Positions 33,292 through 42,872 of a DNA stretch of 64,000 bases are shown in pieces. The position numbers were made by a program, and so were the translations under genes. The DNA is from Actinomycetota bacterium. GTDB lineage: Bacteria > Actinomycetota > Thermoleophilia > RBG-16-64-13. Below the pieces are notes generated by a model, which was not told the origin of the DNA, did not search any database, and saw only the letters and a program-made list of their open reading frames with translations. Positions within the stretch are counted from its first letter, which is position 1. Each line of letters opens with the position of its first letter. The stretch is from positions 141,918-205,917 of the forward strand of contig JAHJSA010000013.1 in NCBI GenBank assembly GCA_018830645.1. The letters are read 5' to 3'.

Positions 33292-35088
33292 TCAGAGTGC
33301 CTCGAACCAGGCCTTGATCTTCTGCGCCATGAGCTTGCGACGCTCGTCCAGGAAGTCATCGTAGGCGGGGATCTCGCCGTCGAGCAGCGGCTCCGGAAGG
33401 CAGCTCATGCGCAGGTTGGCACGCAGCTCGTCGCGGTTGGTGATGCCACCATACTTCTTGTCGGCACCGGCGCACTGCTCGGCCAATTCCGCGAAATATT
33501 GCTCAGGCGGCTTGTCGCCGATGGCGATGTTGATCTCGCTCTGGGCCAGAACGAAGTTGGCGATCTGGTTGTAGCGGCCGCGAGGCAGGCCCTGCTTCTT
33601 GAGGTGGTTTCGCGGATAGACATGGTGCACGTCGCTGCGGTTCATCAGCAGGTCAAGCACCGTAATGTCCCTCGAGAGAAAGCCCTTGTCGCCGAGCTTC
33701 ACCTGCGCGGCCTTGTAGGCCAGGAAATAGGGGCTCTGCGCCGATGATGTGTCCATGAGCTGTGGGAGCATCCCGGTCCAGAAGCTCTCGGGCAGCTCCG
33801 TCTGGATGACCGTCTCAGCATGGGCCACGAGCCCGTGCGACTCAACCTGCCGGATGTCGAGGTCAAAGGCCGTCTCTGGACTCCCTGTGTACCGCCCGCG
33901 CAGCACTGCCATCGCGTACCACCGCCGTACCAGCCGTTCGAGGTCCGCGGGTGGCAGGTTCTCAGCACGGCCGCGGAGGAAGAGGATGTAGGCGAAGTTG
34001 ACGGCGTTCCGGCCGCCGATCATGTCGTTCGTTACAAAACCCGCCGACCGCAGAATCATCGTGATGCGGTCGAAATGGGTCTTGTTGATGAAGCGTAGAA
34101 TGCCCCGCTTCAGACGTTCGAACGACTCCTCCGCGATGGCCTCTTCGTACTGCTTGGTCTCGAAGTTGCGACCGGAGAGCAGCGCCACGAGGTCTGCTAG
34201 CTTTCCGCGCCGGAACTCCGACGTGAACGCCACGCGCAGCATGTCGGTGTACGTGGGATCGTAGATGTCGTCGTTGACGTCTTTGAGCCACCGCATCTGG
34301 GCGAAGAACTCAGACGATGCAAATGTAGGGTCATTCTTCTCGACACGCGCGAAGAATTCCGGCGCAACGGCGAGGTGACAGAAATAGTCGATCGCCTTGC
34401 GTAACGCGTTTCCACTATACGTCTCATTGGCGGCGATCTTGGACATCGCGAAGTCTGCCTGGCTGAGCGTCGCTCCGGCCGAGTTCACGCGGATGAAGAT
34501 CTCCGTCACTGTCTCGATATCCAGCTCGGGGGCAAGGTCGATAATGCCAACTTGGTTGTTCTTGATCCCGCGCAATCGCTCGAGCGCGGAGAAAATACTG
34601 TTCTCATCCATGCCGGCGTTCGCGGCCACGTAGGCCCGCGTTAGTTCGAGCAACTTGGCCTGTGCAGAGAAGAGCTCCGCAACGTCAGCGAACCACGCCT
34701 TGTTCTTGAGAATTGCCGGGTTGGAAACCTCGAACCGCTCTTCCTGTGGATTGAAGGCGATCCGAATACGTGTGGTTTCGTAGTCCTTGGTCAGGACCTC
34801 CTGACCAAGGATCGCCGCCATCAATGCGGTGACTCTCTGCTGGCCGTCAATGAGGATCCGTTTTCCCGCGGAGAAGCTGCCATCTTTGAGCTTTACTGTG
34901 GGGTTCTGCCACGCAATAAGGTATCCAACGGGAAAGCCCTGGTAGAGCGAGTCCAGCAGGTTGCGAACTTTGGTGGCTTCCCACACAAAGGGCCGCTGTA
35001 TCTCCGGGATAGCGATCTGTCCGGCCTCCACCCAGGCCAAGATGGTTCCCACGGGGTGCGGTGTGACTGTGTAGCGCTGGGCGGACAT
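33292..35088 (-). CDS. DUF262 domain protein (GmrSD-like)
   Basis: A 598-residue protein. The N-terminal ParB-like DUF262 domain has [22 protein letters not shown] and [15 protein letters not shown] near residue 78, the expected NTP-sensing motif. The C-terminal part has [14 protein letters not shown] followed by YNQIANF, resembling the HNH-type nuclease region of GmrSD and BrxU relatives. These are anti-phage enzymes that attack modified DNA. The ATG follows the hsdM stop after three bases, so it is co-transcribed between hsdM and the hsdS region. Confidence 0.82.
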   Translation of the reverse strand: MSAQRYTVTPHPVGTILAWVEAGQIAIPEIQRPFVWEATKVRNLLDSLYQGFPVGYLIAWQNPTVKLKDGSFSAGKRILIDGQQRVTALMAAILGQEVLTKDYETTRIRIAFNPQEERFEVSNPAILKNKAWFADVAELFSAQAKLLELTRAYVAANAGMDENSIFSALERLRGIKNNQVGIIDLAPELDIETVTEIFIRVNSAGATLSQADFAMSKIAANETYSGNALRKAIDYFCHLAVAPEFFARVEKNDPTFASSEFFAQMRWLKDVNDDIYDPTYTDMLRVAFTSEFRRGKLADLVALLSGRNFETKQYEEAIAEESFERLKRGILRFINKTHFDRITMILRSAGFVTNDMIGGRNAVNFAYILFLRGRAENLPPADLERLVRRWYAMAVLRGRYTGSPETAFDLDIRQVESHGLVAHAETVIQTELPESFWTGMLPQLMDTSSAQSPYFLAYKAAQVKLGDKGFLSRDITVLDLLMNRSDVHHVYPRNHLKKQGLPRGRYNQIANFVLAQSEINIAIGDKPPEQYFAELAEQCAGADKKYGGITNRDELRANLRMSCLPEPLLDGEIPAYDDFLDERRKLMAQKIKAWFEAL

Positions 35089-35091
35089 GAC

Positions 35092-37071
35092 TCAGACTCC
35101 TCCCCCGACAATCTCCCCGAGCAGCCCCTCCGTCTCCTTCTCCAGCGCCAGGATGTCCGCCCGGATCTCCTCCAGCGTGCGCAGCGGCTGCGGCTTGTAG
35201 AAGTAGCGGGTGAAGCTGATCTCGTAGCCGGTCTTGACGCTCTCCGGGATATACCACGCGTCGGCGGCGTTGGGCAGCACCTCGCGGCGCAGGAAGGCTT
35301 CGATGCCGCCCTCTTCCAGCAGCGCCACCTGCTCGGTGTCGCGCAGGTCGGGGTCGGGCTCGTACTCCACCACGGCGGGCTTGCCGGCGATGGTGGCCGG
35401 GAACAGCCCGCGCAGGGGGTCGGGGGCCGTGCCCTTCTTGTGGATCTTCTTGATGACCGGCGGGGCGTCGTCCGCACGCTCGGCGGTCTCCTTGAGCGCC
35501 TTGATCTCCTTGGCCGCGTAGGCGCGCTCGGGGTCGATGCTCTGCAGCCGGAGGGGCCGCTCCACCGTCACTTTCCAGTAGCCGAAGGCGGCGTTCGGGA
35601 AGATCTTTGACTGCTCGGTCTCCTCGAACGCGAGGAACGCGTCGCAGATACGGCTCATGTCCTCTTCCGACAGCTCGCAGTTCTTCTTGCCGAGGTTCTT
35701 GCGGAGCGGCTTGAACCACCGGGTGGCGTCGATCAGCTGCACTTTTCCGCGCCGGTGCTCGGGCTTGCGGTTGCTGAGCACCCAGATGTAGGTGGCGATG
35801 CCGGTGTTGTAGAACATGTTCAGCGGCAGGGCGACGATGGCCTCAAGCCAGTCGTTCTCGATGATCCAGCGGCGGATGTTGCTCTCACCCTGGCTGGCGT
35901 CACCGGTGAAGAGCGACGAGCCGTTGTGCACCTCGGCGATGCGGCTGCCGAGCTTGGTTGCGTGCTTCATCTTGCTGAGCATGTTGGCCAGGAAGAGCAT
36001 CTGGCCGTCGGAGGAGCGGGTGATAAGCGAGTACTCGGGGTCGCCGGCGTGCTGAATGACGAAGCGCGGATCGCGGATGCCGCCCTTGCCGCCCATGCGC
36101 TCCAGGTCGCTCTTCCAGCTCTTGCCGTAGGGCGGATTGCTGAGCATGAAGTCGAACTCGCGCGAAGGGAAGGCGTCGTTGGCGAGGGTCGAGTACTCCG
36201 GTCCGCCCACGATGTTGTCCGCGGCCTCGCCCTCGCCCTTCAGGAGCAGATCGGCCTTGGCGATGGCGTAGGTCTCGGAGTTGATCTCCTGGCCGTAGAG
36301 GTGCGTGGCCACCTGCTTGCCGTGCTCCGCGGCCAGTTCCTGCAGGGTCTCCTCGGCCACGGTCAGCATACCGCCGGTGCCGCAGACGCCGTCGTAGAGC
36401 AGGTAGGTGCCCGACTCGATCTCGTCGGCGATGGGGAGGAAGACGAGCTTCACCATGAGCTTGACGGCGTCGCGGGGGGTCCAGTGCTCACCCGCCTCTT
36501 CGTTGTTCTCCTCGTTGAAGCGGCGGACCAGCTCCTCGAAGATCGTGCCCATGGCGTGGTTGTCGAGGCCGGGGTGCTTCACCGAGCCATCGCCGTTCAG
36601 GACGGGGTGCGGGCTCAGGTTGACATCCGGCGAGCACAGTTTCTCGATGAGCGTGCCGAGCGCGTCGGCCTTCGAGAGGCGCGGTATCTGGTTGCGGAAC
36701 TCGAACTTCTCTAGGATGTCCTGCACGTTGGGGGAGAAGCCGTCGAGGTAGGCTTCAAAATCGGCCTTGAGTTGGCTCTGGCTCGCACGCGCACGGAGAT
36801 CGCGCATGGTGAACTTCGACGTGTTGTAGAAGGCCTGGCCGGCTTCTTGACGGAGGGCGGGGTCCTGGTGGATAACGCCGGCGGCGTCGAGCGCGTCCTT
36901 CAAGCGCAGCACGTTGCCTTTGGTGGACTCGAGCACGGCGTCGAGGCGGCGGAGGACCGTCATGGGCAGGATGACATCGCGGTACTTGCCGCGAACGTAG
37001 AGGTCGCGGAGCACGTCGTCCGCGATGCCCCAGATGAAGTTCGCGATCCAGGTGACGTCACCGTTGGTCAC
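35092..37071 (-). CDS. hsdM: Type I restriction-modification DNA methyltransferase subunit
   Basis: A 659-residue N6-adenine methyltransferase. The N-terminal helical domain (ILPMTVLRRLDAVLE) is followed by HAMGTIFEELVRRFNEE, GEHWTPRDAVKLMVKLVF, the SAM-binding motif LYDGVCGTGGMLTVAEE, the catalytic NPPYGKSW, and MLFLANMLSKMK. The C-terminus is longer than in EcoKI HsdM. GTG 37071 has AAGGAGG eight bases upstream. It is the first gene of the island operon, and a -10-like TAGGAT is present upstream near 37105, without a clear -35. Confidence 0.93.
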   Translation of the reverse strand: MTNGDVTWIANFIWGIADDVLRDLYVRGKYRDVILPMTVLRRLDAVLESTKGNVLRLKDALDAAGVIHQDPALRQEAGQAFYNTSKFTMRDLRARASQSQLKADFEAYLDGFSPNVQDILEKFEFRNQIPRLSKADALGTLIEKLCSPDVNLSPHPVLNGDGSVKHPGLDNHAMGTIFEELVRRFNEENNEEAGEHWTPRDAVKLMVKLVFLPIADEIESGTYLLYDGVCGTGGMLTVAEETLQELAAEHGKQVATHLYGQEINSETYAIAKADLLLKGEGEAADNIVGGPEYSTLANDAFPSREFDFMLSNPPYGKSWKSDLERMGGKGGIRDPRFVIQHAGDPEYSLITRSSDGQMLFLANMLSKMKHATKLGSRIAEVHNGSSLFTGDASQGESNIRRWIIENDWLEAIVALPLNMFYNTGIATYIWVLSNRKPEHRRGKVQLIDATRWFKPLRKNLGKKNCELSEEDMSRICDAFLAFEETEQSKIFPNAAFGYWKVTVERPLRLQSIDPERAYAAKEIKALKETAERADDAPPVIKKIHKKGTAPDPLRGLFPATIAGKPAVVEYEPDPDLRDTEQVALLEEGGIEAFLRREVLPNAADAWYIPESVKTGYEISFTRYFYKPQPLRTLEEIRADILALEKETEGLLGEIVGGGV

Positions 37072-37213
37072 GCGTAGGGCCTCCTTGCGGCGTGGCGGAC
37101 AACTATCCTACAACTGCGCACGGACAGACAGAAGCCTTCGTGGGTCCGAGCAGGGTCGCTGCAACTCCTGTAGGCTGTCATTCACGAGGGCCGCGGCCGC
37201 GGAGCGCCCGGGC

Positions 37214-38584
37214 TCACGATCGCCCGAAGTCGTCTTCGAGGCGCTCGATGTCGTCTTCGCCGAAGTAGTCCCCGCGTTGCACCTCGATGAAGGTGAGGGG
37301 GTCCGTGCCCGGGTTTGCGACCCGGTGCGCGGCGCCCATCGGGATGTCCACCGACTGTCCGGCGCCGAGGGGCAGCTCTTCACCGTCGCGGGTCACCACG
37401 GCCTGACCTGAGACCACATGCCAGTGCTCCGAACGGCGCCGGTGACGCTGAAGGCTCAGCCGCATGCCCGGCAGCACTACGATGCGCTTGGTCTTGTTGT
37501 CGGGTTCGTCGCCGAGCACCGTGTAGTAGCCCCACGGTCGATGATCTTCCCGCCGTGACTGCTCCAGAACCCTCTGGTAGACCTCCAGGTAGCCATCCAC
37601 CATGCGGTCCACCGTGAAGTGCTCCTCGACCCAGCGGCGGCAGGCCCGGCGGTCGAGGTCGGCCAAGGGACCATCGGCGCCCGCCGCTCCGATCGCGGCC
37701 ACCGCTTCCTCGACCGAGTCCACCAGGAACCCTGTCTCGCCATCGGCGATCACCTCGCGCATGCTGCCCTTCTCAAAGGCCACGACCGGCGTGCCGCAGG
37801 CCATGGCCTCCACCACCGAAAGGCCGAAAGGCTCCTCGAAGGCGATGGGGTGGAGCAGCGCCAGCGCGCCACCCAGTAGTTCATCGCGGCGGGCCGGATC
37901 GGCGGAGCCCACATACGTCACCCGATCGCCGTCCAGATAGGGCTCTACGTCACTGCGGTAGTAGAACTCGTCCTGGATGACTCCGGCCATGATCAGTCTC
38001 CGGCCCGTCTGATGGGCGATCTGGATGGCCTCGTAGGCGCCCTTGTCCGGGTGGATGCGGCCGAAGAAGAGGAGGTACTCGCCCGGGTCCTCCCGGAAGG
38101 TGAAGCCCGAGAGGTCGATGCCGTGGTGCACCGTGGCCGCGTAGCGCAGGCCGGGGGCGCGATCGGCTTCGCTGATGGCCACGTAGTGGGCTGTCTGGTC
38201 GTACTTCTGATAGACGGGCAGGATGCGCTCCGAGGAGAACCCGTGGATGGTCACCACCAGAGGGGTGGTCGTGAGGCGCGAGTACGTGAGAGGCAGGAAG
38301 TCGAAGTGGTTGTGGATGAGGTCGAACTCGTCCGCCCGCTCGAAGACGTGCGAGATGTGCAGTCCCTCCCAGACTTTGGCGTCGAGGGTGCGGTCTTCCT
38401 CGTAGCCGGTGGGGGAGACGGCCTGTAGACGGGCGCTCGTGAGGGAGTCTGCGGTGGCGAACAGCGTGACGTCGACCCCACGGCGCACCAGCCCTTCGGT
38501 CAGCAGAGACACCACCTGTTCCCACGGGCCGTAGTGACGGGGCGGCGTTCGCCACGCGATGGGAGCCAGCATGGCGACGCGCAT
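37214..38584 (-). CDS. GT4 glycosyltransferase fused to a mannose-6-phosphate isomerase-type cupin
   Basis: A 456-residue fusion. Residues 1-345 are a GT-B glycosyltransferase of family 4: APIAWRTPPRHYGPWEQVV at the N-terminus, FGRIHPDKGAYEAIQIA, and the donor-site stretch HPIAFEEPFGLSVVEAMACGTPVVAF with the E-x7-E pattern. Residues 350-456 form a cupin of the type II phosphomannose isomerase group (RPWGYYTVL, KRIVVLPGMRLSLQ, SEHWHVVSGQAVV). It suggests coupling of mannose supply or sensing to sugar transfer. It is the last gene of the 42134-37214 operon. Confidence 0.88.
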   Translation of the reverse strand: MRVAMLAPIAWRTPPRHYGPWEQVVSLLTEGLVRRGVDVTLFATADSLTSARLQAVSPTGYEEDRTLDAKVWEGLHISHVFERADEFDLIHNHFDFLPLTYSRLTTTPLVVTIHGFSSERILPVYQKYDQTAHYVAISEADRAPGLRYAATVHHGIDLSGFTFREDPGEYLLFFGRIHPDKGAYEAIQIAHQTGRRLIMAGVIQDEFYYRSDVEPYLDGDRVTYVGSADPARRDELLGGALALLHPIAFEEPFGLSVVEAMACGTPVVAFEKGSMREVIADGETGFLVDSVEEAVAAIGAAGADGPLADLDRRACRRWVEEHFTVDRMVDGYLEVYQRVLEQSRREDHRPWGYYTVLGDEPDNKTKRIVVLPGMRLSLQRHRRRSEHWHVVSGQAVVTRDGEELPLGAGQSVDIPMGAAHRVANPGTDPLTFIEVQRGDYFGEDDIERLEDDFGRS

Positions 38585-38591
38585 GGGCCTA

Positions 38592-39542
38592 CTACCCCCT
38601 GGCGGGGTCAGGCGGGGAATGCCGGCGAAGCCATTCCAGGACCTCCGAGACCCGAGCGGTGGCCAAAGCCATGCTGCTGTCGGCCGCGCCGTAGTAGAGG
38701 CGTAACTCGTCGCCTTCGGCTACCCAACCACAGGGGAAGACCACGTCGGCCACGTCGCCCTGCCGCTCGTAGGTCTCCTCGGGACCGAAGACCCACTCGT
38801 CGGCTCGGCGGAGGACCCGTCGAGGGTCTTTCGCATCCAGGAGGGCCAGCCCCAGCCGGTAGATGCCCCCCGCGATCGTCTGCCGGACCCCATGGTACAT
38901 GAGGAGCCAGCCCTCGTCGGTGAGAAGGGGCGGAGGCGAGAGTCCGATCTTGTTCGCGTCCCACCAGCCCCCCCTGCGGCAAGGGATCAAGATCTGGTGG
39001 TCTCCCCAGTGCAACAGGTCGGGGGAGAAGGAGAGCCAGATGTGCGCCCCTCCTATGTACGGGGTAGCAGACGGCCGGTGAACCATCGCGTACCGTCCGT
39101 CAAAACGTACGGAGAAGACGGCCGCGTCCTTGTTCTCCGGATGCGTCACCGGACCCAAGCGGGTAAAGGTGGCGAAGTCGCGAGTGGTAGCCAGGGACAC
39201 GAGCGGCCCACCGGCGGAGTAGGCCGTGTAAGCGATCACGTAGAGACCCAGGTCTTCGACCCAGGTGATGCGGGGGTCCTCGATGCCCCAGAGTTCCTCT
39301 GGGTGACCAATGGGATCGGCCGGCATCGAAGGAGCCGGGTCTACGCGCCAGTCGCCGCGGCCGTCCTTGCTCCGGGCCACGGTCAGATGCGAGAGGCCGC
39401 GGCGGTCCTCCACGCGCAGCAGCAGAAGGGTCTCGCCGTCGACCAGGGCGGCGGCGGCGTTGAAGACCGAGTTGGCCGGGTAGGGAAGGTCGGCGGCGGT
39501 GAGGATGGGGTTGCCGGCGTAGCGGTGGAACGGTCCGTCCAC
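38592..39542 (-). CDS. GH130 family glycoside phosphorylase/hydrolase
   Basis: A 316-residue GH130 propeller enzyme: YAGNPILTAADLPYPAN, the catalytic Asp in ELWGIEDPRITWVED, SAGGPLVSLATTRDF, VHRPSATPYIGGAHIW, and DEWVFGPEETYER. No signal peptide is seen. GTG 39542 follows GAGAGG at six bases and gives the family length; ATG 39584, which overlaps the preceding stop (TGATG), is an alternative. It lies between two glycosyltransferases, so it probably breaks down or remodels the glycan they build. Its paralogue is at 18129. Confidence 0.85.
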   Translation of the reverse strand: MDGPFHRYAGNPILTAADLPYPANSVFNAAAALVDGETLLLLRVEDRRGLSHLTVARSKDGRGDWRVDPAPSMPADPIGHPEELWGIEDPRITWVEDLGLYVIAYTAYSAGGPLVSLATTRDFATFTRLGPVTHPENKDAAVFSVRFDGRYAMVHRPSATPYIGGAHIWLSFSPDLLHWGDHQILIPCRRGGWWDANKIGLSPPPLLTDEGWLLMYHGVRQTIAGGIYRLGLALLDAKDPRRVLRRADEWVFGPEETYERQGDVADVVFPCGWVAEGDELRLYYGAADSSMALATARVSEVLEWLRRHSPPDPARG

Positions 39543-39583
39543 AGTGTTCCTCTCTTCGCGGGCGCCATCCGGTCGCGGCGCCA

Positions 39584-41929
39584 TCAGGTGGCGCTCGCGA
39601 TCGTGGCGCCCGCCACGGCTTCGAGTCGGGGAAGGTGATTCAGACTTCGGTCCGCCCGCAGCAGGTGCATCTGCACCAGCGAGAGCAGCCAGGCGAGCGT
39701 GGATTCCGCTCCCTGGTTCCGGTTGACACCATCGGGTTGGAGGCCGTCGAAGCAGCCGCCCCCGCGGAGATCGCCAAGGAAGGCCTTGAGATCGTTCTGG
39801 CCCAGGTACCACTGGAAGGCCAGCATGGCCGCCTCGACCCACTTCTCGTCACCGGTGATCGCATTTGCCGCTATGCAGGCGTCGATCATGGAGTGGGCTT
39901 CCAGCGGCTGTTGATCGAAGCGGGCCCGGTGGCCGCCGCGCACGTACCAGCCGTTGCTGCCCACGGGCACGAAGTAGCCGTTCTCGGTCTGCAGGTCCGC
40001 CAGCCACTCCAGCGCCCGCAGACCCACGTCTAGCATGTCGTCGCGTTCCATCGAGTGACCGGCCAACAGAAGCGCGTGCGGAATCTTCCCGTTGTCGTAG
40101 GTGACGATGTCCTCAGGCCAAGGCCAGGCGGCCGTCGCGTGGTTGGTGAAGGCGCGCAGAAGTCGCTCGGCCAGAGATCCCCTCAGCCGTTTGGCTTCGC
40201 TATCGCCGGAGAAGCGCTGGAGATAGGCTTCGAGGCCGAGCAGAGCCATAGCCTGGGACCGGAGGTACTTAAGGTGCTCGGCGCTGGACATGGCTTGGTT
40301 GAAGAGCGACGTGGCCAAGCCGAGCTGGCCTGAGTCCGTGCTCTCGCGGATGGTGATGCCAAGGCCCCAGAGTGCCCGACCCTGGCTGTCCTCAGAGCCC
40401 ACCGCCTCCACCCAATGTCGATCGTAGGGGAGGAAGTTGCGGAACCGCCCTGTCTCCTCGTCGAGGGCGTACTGCAGGAAGGCCAGGTACGTTCCCCGCA
40501 GGCGGCTGATGGCGGCGTCGGCCGGTAGCACCTTCTCGGCCAAAGCGGCGAGGATGAGAGCTCGGGCGTTGTCGTCGGTGCAGTAGCCGTGGCGTAGATC
40601 GGGCACGTTGAAGGTGGCGTGCTGCAAGATGCCGGTATGGTCGGTCAGCCGACGAAGATGGTCGAGTTTGAGCTCGGGCACGTCGGCGAACTCGGCCTTC
40701 AATGTGCGCAGGCTGAAAGCGTAGCCCGACTGGCGGGTACGTTCCTGCCTCGCCTCCTCGAACACCTGCAGGTATTGCCCTGCCACCTCGGGCCACGCCG
40801 CGTCGCGGGTGAACAGGTATGCACGTTTGCGCATGGCGCTGGCCTCGACTGCGTTGTCGAAGAGATCGAGCACCTGGGTGGAGATGGCTTCGGGGTCGTT
40901 GAAGGGCACCAGGCGGCCCCGACCCTCGGCCAGCATTTCGGCGGCGTACCAGTACGGCGTGGAGACGATGGCCTTGCCGGCTCCCATGGCGTAGGCAAGC
41001 GTGCCGGAGGAGATCTGGGCCTCGTTGATGTACGGTGTGACGTACACGTCGGCGGCTCCCAGGGACTCCCTCAGCTCCTGAGGGTCGACGAAGCGGTTCT
41101 GGAAGATGAGGTTGTCGGCCACCCCCAGGCTCCCGGCAAGCTGCTGGAGCGACAGCCGGTAGGACTCGCCGTCGTGCCGCAGCACGTGCGGGTGGGTCAC
41201 GCCCAAGACGATATAGACGGTCTCAGGGTAGCGCTCCACGATCGCCGGGAGAGCCCGCACCATGTGCTCTATCCCCTTGTTGGGGGAGAGCAGGCCGAAG
41301 GTGAGGATGACCCGGCGTCCCTCCACCCCGAACTGGTCCTTGTAGTAGTTGGGATCGACGAAAGCCACATCGGGGATGCCGTGATGGATGAAGGCGATCT
41401 TCTGCTCGGGGACGTGGTAGATATCCCGGAGGAAGTCTCCCGCCGTGTGGCTGAGCACGACGAGACGGTCCGAGAGGTCTGCCAGCTTGCGCAGGGTGTC
41501 CAGCTGCCCCGGGGTGGGGTCTTTCAGGACGGTGTGGAGGGTGGTGACCACCGGCATCCGCAGTTCGCCGATCAGGCGAAGGATGTAGCGGCCGTCGTCG
41601 CCGCCGAAAATACCGTACTCGTGCTGCAGACAGGCGACGTCCACTTGGTTCATGTTGAGGAACTCGGCGGCCAGGCGATAGTCGGTGAGGCGGGACTCGC
41701 TCAGCTCGAAGCGCACCTGTGGCGGGTAGCTATAGCCACCGACGACATCGTTCATGACCACGGTCCAGAAGGCGGACTGAGGCGACTGCTCGGCGAGTGC
41801 CTCGGCGAGATCGGCTGTGAAGGTGGCGATGCCGCATTGGCGAGGCGTGTGGTTGCCGATGAGGGCCACCTTGTGGATGCCGGAGCGTGTGTGCACCGGC
41901 GACGTCGAGCGGCTCTTTCGGCCGCTCAA
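39584..41929 (-). CDS. GT4 glycosyltransferase with C-terminal alpha/alpha-barrel domain
   Basis: A 781-residue protein. Residues 20-400 are a GT-B glycosyltransferase (NHTPRQCGIATFTADLAEAL, LTFGLLSPNKGIEHMV, YVTPYINEAQISSGTLAYAMGAGKAIVSTP). Residues 430-770 are helical and resemble (alpha/alpha)6 barrels of carbohydrate-active enzymes (RHGYCTDDNARALILAAL, AWPWPEDIVTYDNGKIPHALLLA, NQGAESTLAWLLSLV). The combination suggests synthesis and trimming of one polymer by one protein; the product is unknown. It follows the 63-residue gene after 13 bases. Confidence 0.85.
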   Translation of the reverse strand: MSGRKSRSTSPVHTRSGIHKVALIGNHTPRQCGIATFTADLAEALAEQSPQSAFWTVVMNDVVGGYSYPPQVRFELSESRLTDYRLAAEFLNMNQVDVACLQHEYGIFGGDDGRYILRLIGELRMPVVTTLHTVLKDPTPGQLDTLRKLADLSDRLVVLSHTAGDFLRDIYHVPEQKIAFIHHGIPDVAFVDPNYYKDQFGVEGRRVILTFGLLSPNKGIEHMVRALPAIVERYPETVYIVLGVTHPHVLRHDGESYRLSLQQLAGSLGVADNLIFQNRFVDPQELRESLGAADVYVTPYINEAQISSGTLAYAMGAGKAIVSTPYWYAAEMLAEGRGRLVPFNDPEAISTQVLDLFDNAVEASAMRKRAYLFTRDAAWPEVAGQYLQVFEEARQERTRQSGYAFSLRTLKAEFADVPELKLDHLRRLTDHTGILQHATFNVPDLRHGYCTDDNARALILAALAEKVLPADAAISRLRGTYLAFLQYALDEETGRFRNFLPYDRHWVEAVGSEDSQGRALWGLGITIRESTDSGQLGLATSLFNQAMSSAEHLKYLRSQAMALLGLEAYLQRFSGDSEAKRLRGSLAERLLRAFTNHATAAWPWPEDIVTYDNGKIPHALLLAGHSMERDDMLDVGLRALEWLADLQTENGYFVPVGSNGWYVRGGHRARFDQQPLEAHSMIDACIAANAITGDEKWVEAAMLAFQWYLGQNDLKAFLGDLRGGGCFDGLQPDGVNRNQGAESTLAWLLSLVQMHLLRADRSLNHLPRLEAVAGATIASAT

Positions 41930-41942
41930 CGTGTCACTCTGC

Positions 41943-42134
41943 TCAACGGCTTGACAAAGGTCGGTGCTGCATGCCGCTGGGATCGAGGCCTGTGATCGCG
42001 CTCACGGCCTGCTGCGCCTCTTCTTCGGTTGGCGACTGACCTTTCGCCACCAGGCGACTCTGCTCCCACACCCACCAGAGCCAAGGGTTGGGGGAGGGCT
42101 GCGCGGAGGCCGACAATCGAATCTCGGTCCTCAT
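41943..42134 (-). CDS. Small hypothetical protein
   Basis: A 63-residue frame at the head of the glycosyltransferase operon. ATG 42134 has AAGGT eight bases upstream. The sequence is Trp-rich (PWLWWVWEQSRLVAKGQ), followed by a Glu/Ala-rich helix (SPTEEEAQQAVSAI). No family is recognised. Spacing to the next gene and the ribosome site support translation. Confidence 0.5.
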   Translation of the reverse strand: MRTEIRLSASAQPSPNPWLWWVWEQSRLVAKGQSPTEEEAQQAVSAITGLDPSGMQHRPLSSR

Positions 42135-42180
42135 GGGGCTACCTTCTTCCTCGGAGACCTCGGGGGCGCGGTAAGAGACA

Positions 42181-42210
42181 CGAAGGCGCCGGGTTGCCCC
42201 GACGCCTTCG
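42181..42210 (-). terminator. Terminator-like hairpin after the RRM gene
   Basis: CGAAGGCGCCGGG and CCCGACGCCTTCG are 13-base arms with one mismatch and a 4-base loop. On the minus strand the stem is followed by TGTCTCTTACC. It separates the RNA-binding protein gene from the glycosyltransferase operon. Confidence 0.6.
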
Positions 42211-42234
42211 GATCCGCGCTACAGCGCTGAACGA

Positions 42235-42597
42235 CTACCAGCGATTGCCGCCGCCGCCGCCATAACCGCCGCCGCCGCCGCGACTGCCGCCGCCGCCATA
42301 ACCGCCGCCGCCGCCGCCGCCGCCGCGACTGCCGCCGGAGCGAGGTTCACGTTCTTTGGCGATGTCGACCTTGATCGCGCGGCCGCCCATGTCGGTCCCG
42401 TCAAGGGCCGTCTTTGCTGCCAACGCTTCTTCGTCCGAACCCATCTCGACGAAACCGAACCCCTTGGGGCGACCGGTGTCGCGATCTGTGATCAGAGCGA
42501 CCGAAGTCACCGATCCGTGGGCGGCGAACGCCGCCTCGATGGTGGTCTCGGTTGTGTCGTACGTGAGGTTGCCCACATACAGCTTCGACTGACTCAT
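42235..42597 (-). CDS. RRM RNA-binding protein with glycine-rich tail
   Basis: A 120-residue protein. Residues 3-80 are one RNA recognition motif with RNP2 KLYVGNLTY and RNP1 KGFGFVEM. The tail is Gly/Tyr/Arg/Ser-rich (GGGGYGGGGS repeats), like cyanobacterial and other bacterial Rbp proteins linked to cold response. GGAGG lies upstream of two adjacent ATG codons; the second (42597) has the better spacing. Confidence 0.9.
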   Translation of the reverse strand: MSQSKLYVGNLTYDTTETTIEAAFAAHGSVTSVALITDRDTGRPKGFGFVEMGSDEEALAAKTALDGTDMGGRAIKVDIAKEREPRSGGSRGGGGGGGGYGGGGSRGGGGGYGGGGGNRW

Positions 42598-42872
42598 CAT
42601 TCCTCCGTTGCAGAGTTACCTTACGGCATTCGATTAGGGAAGACTGCAAACGGGCGAGGAGAACGGTGAGGAGCTCAGCGCGGCGCCTAGAGAAAGAACC
42701 TATCGGATGCTGAAGTCAACGATACCACATCTGGTCGTCCGGCATCCCGGCGGACTCACGCGGTCTCGGCACGGTTCAGAAGGCGCCCGCGGTGGGCATC
42801 AGGGGCAGTGGCGGCTGAGTGAACCTCTTCCGATCTTGGCTGATGCAGCCTATCACTGACAAGGAGACCCTG

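Noticed and set aside
20307..37071. BREX, DISARM or phase-variable hsdS inversion system
   Set aside because: No BrxC, PglZ or DrmABC genes. The hsdS copies are all in the same orientation and no recombinase is present, so inversion-based switching is not supported.
42245..42335. GCC/GCCGCC-rich repeat, considered as a CRISPR or microsatellite
   Set aside because: It is the coding sequence of the glycine-rich tail of the RRM protein; there are no spacers.
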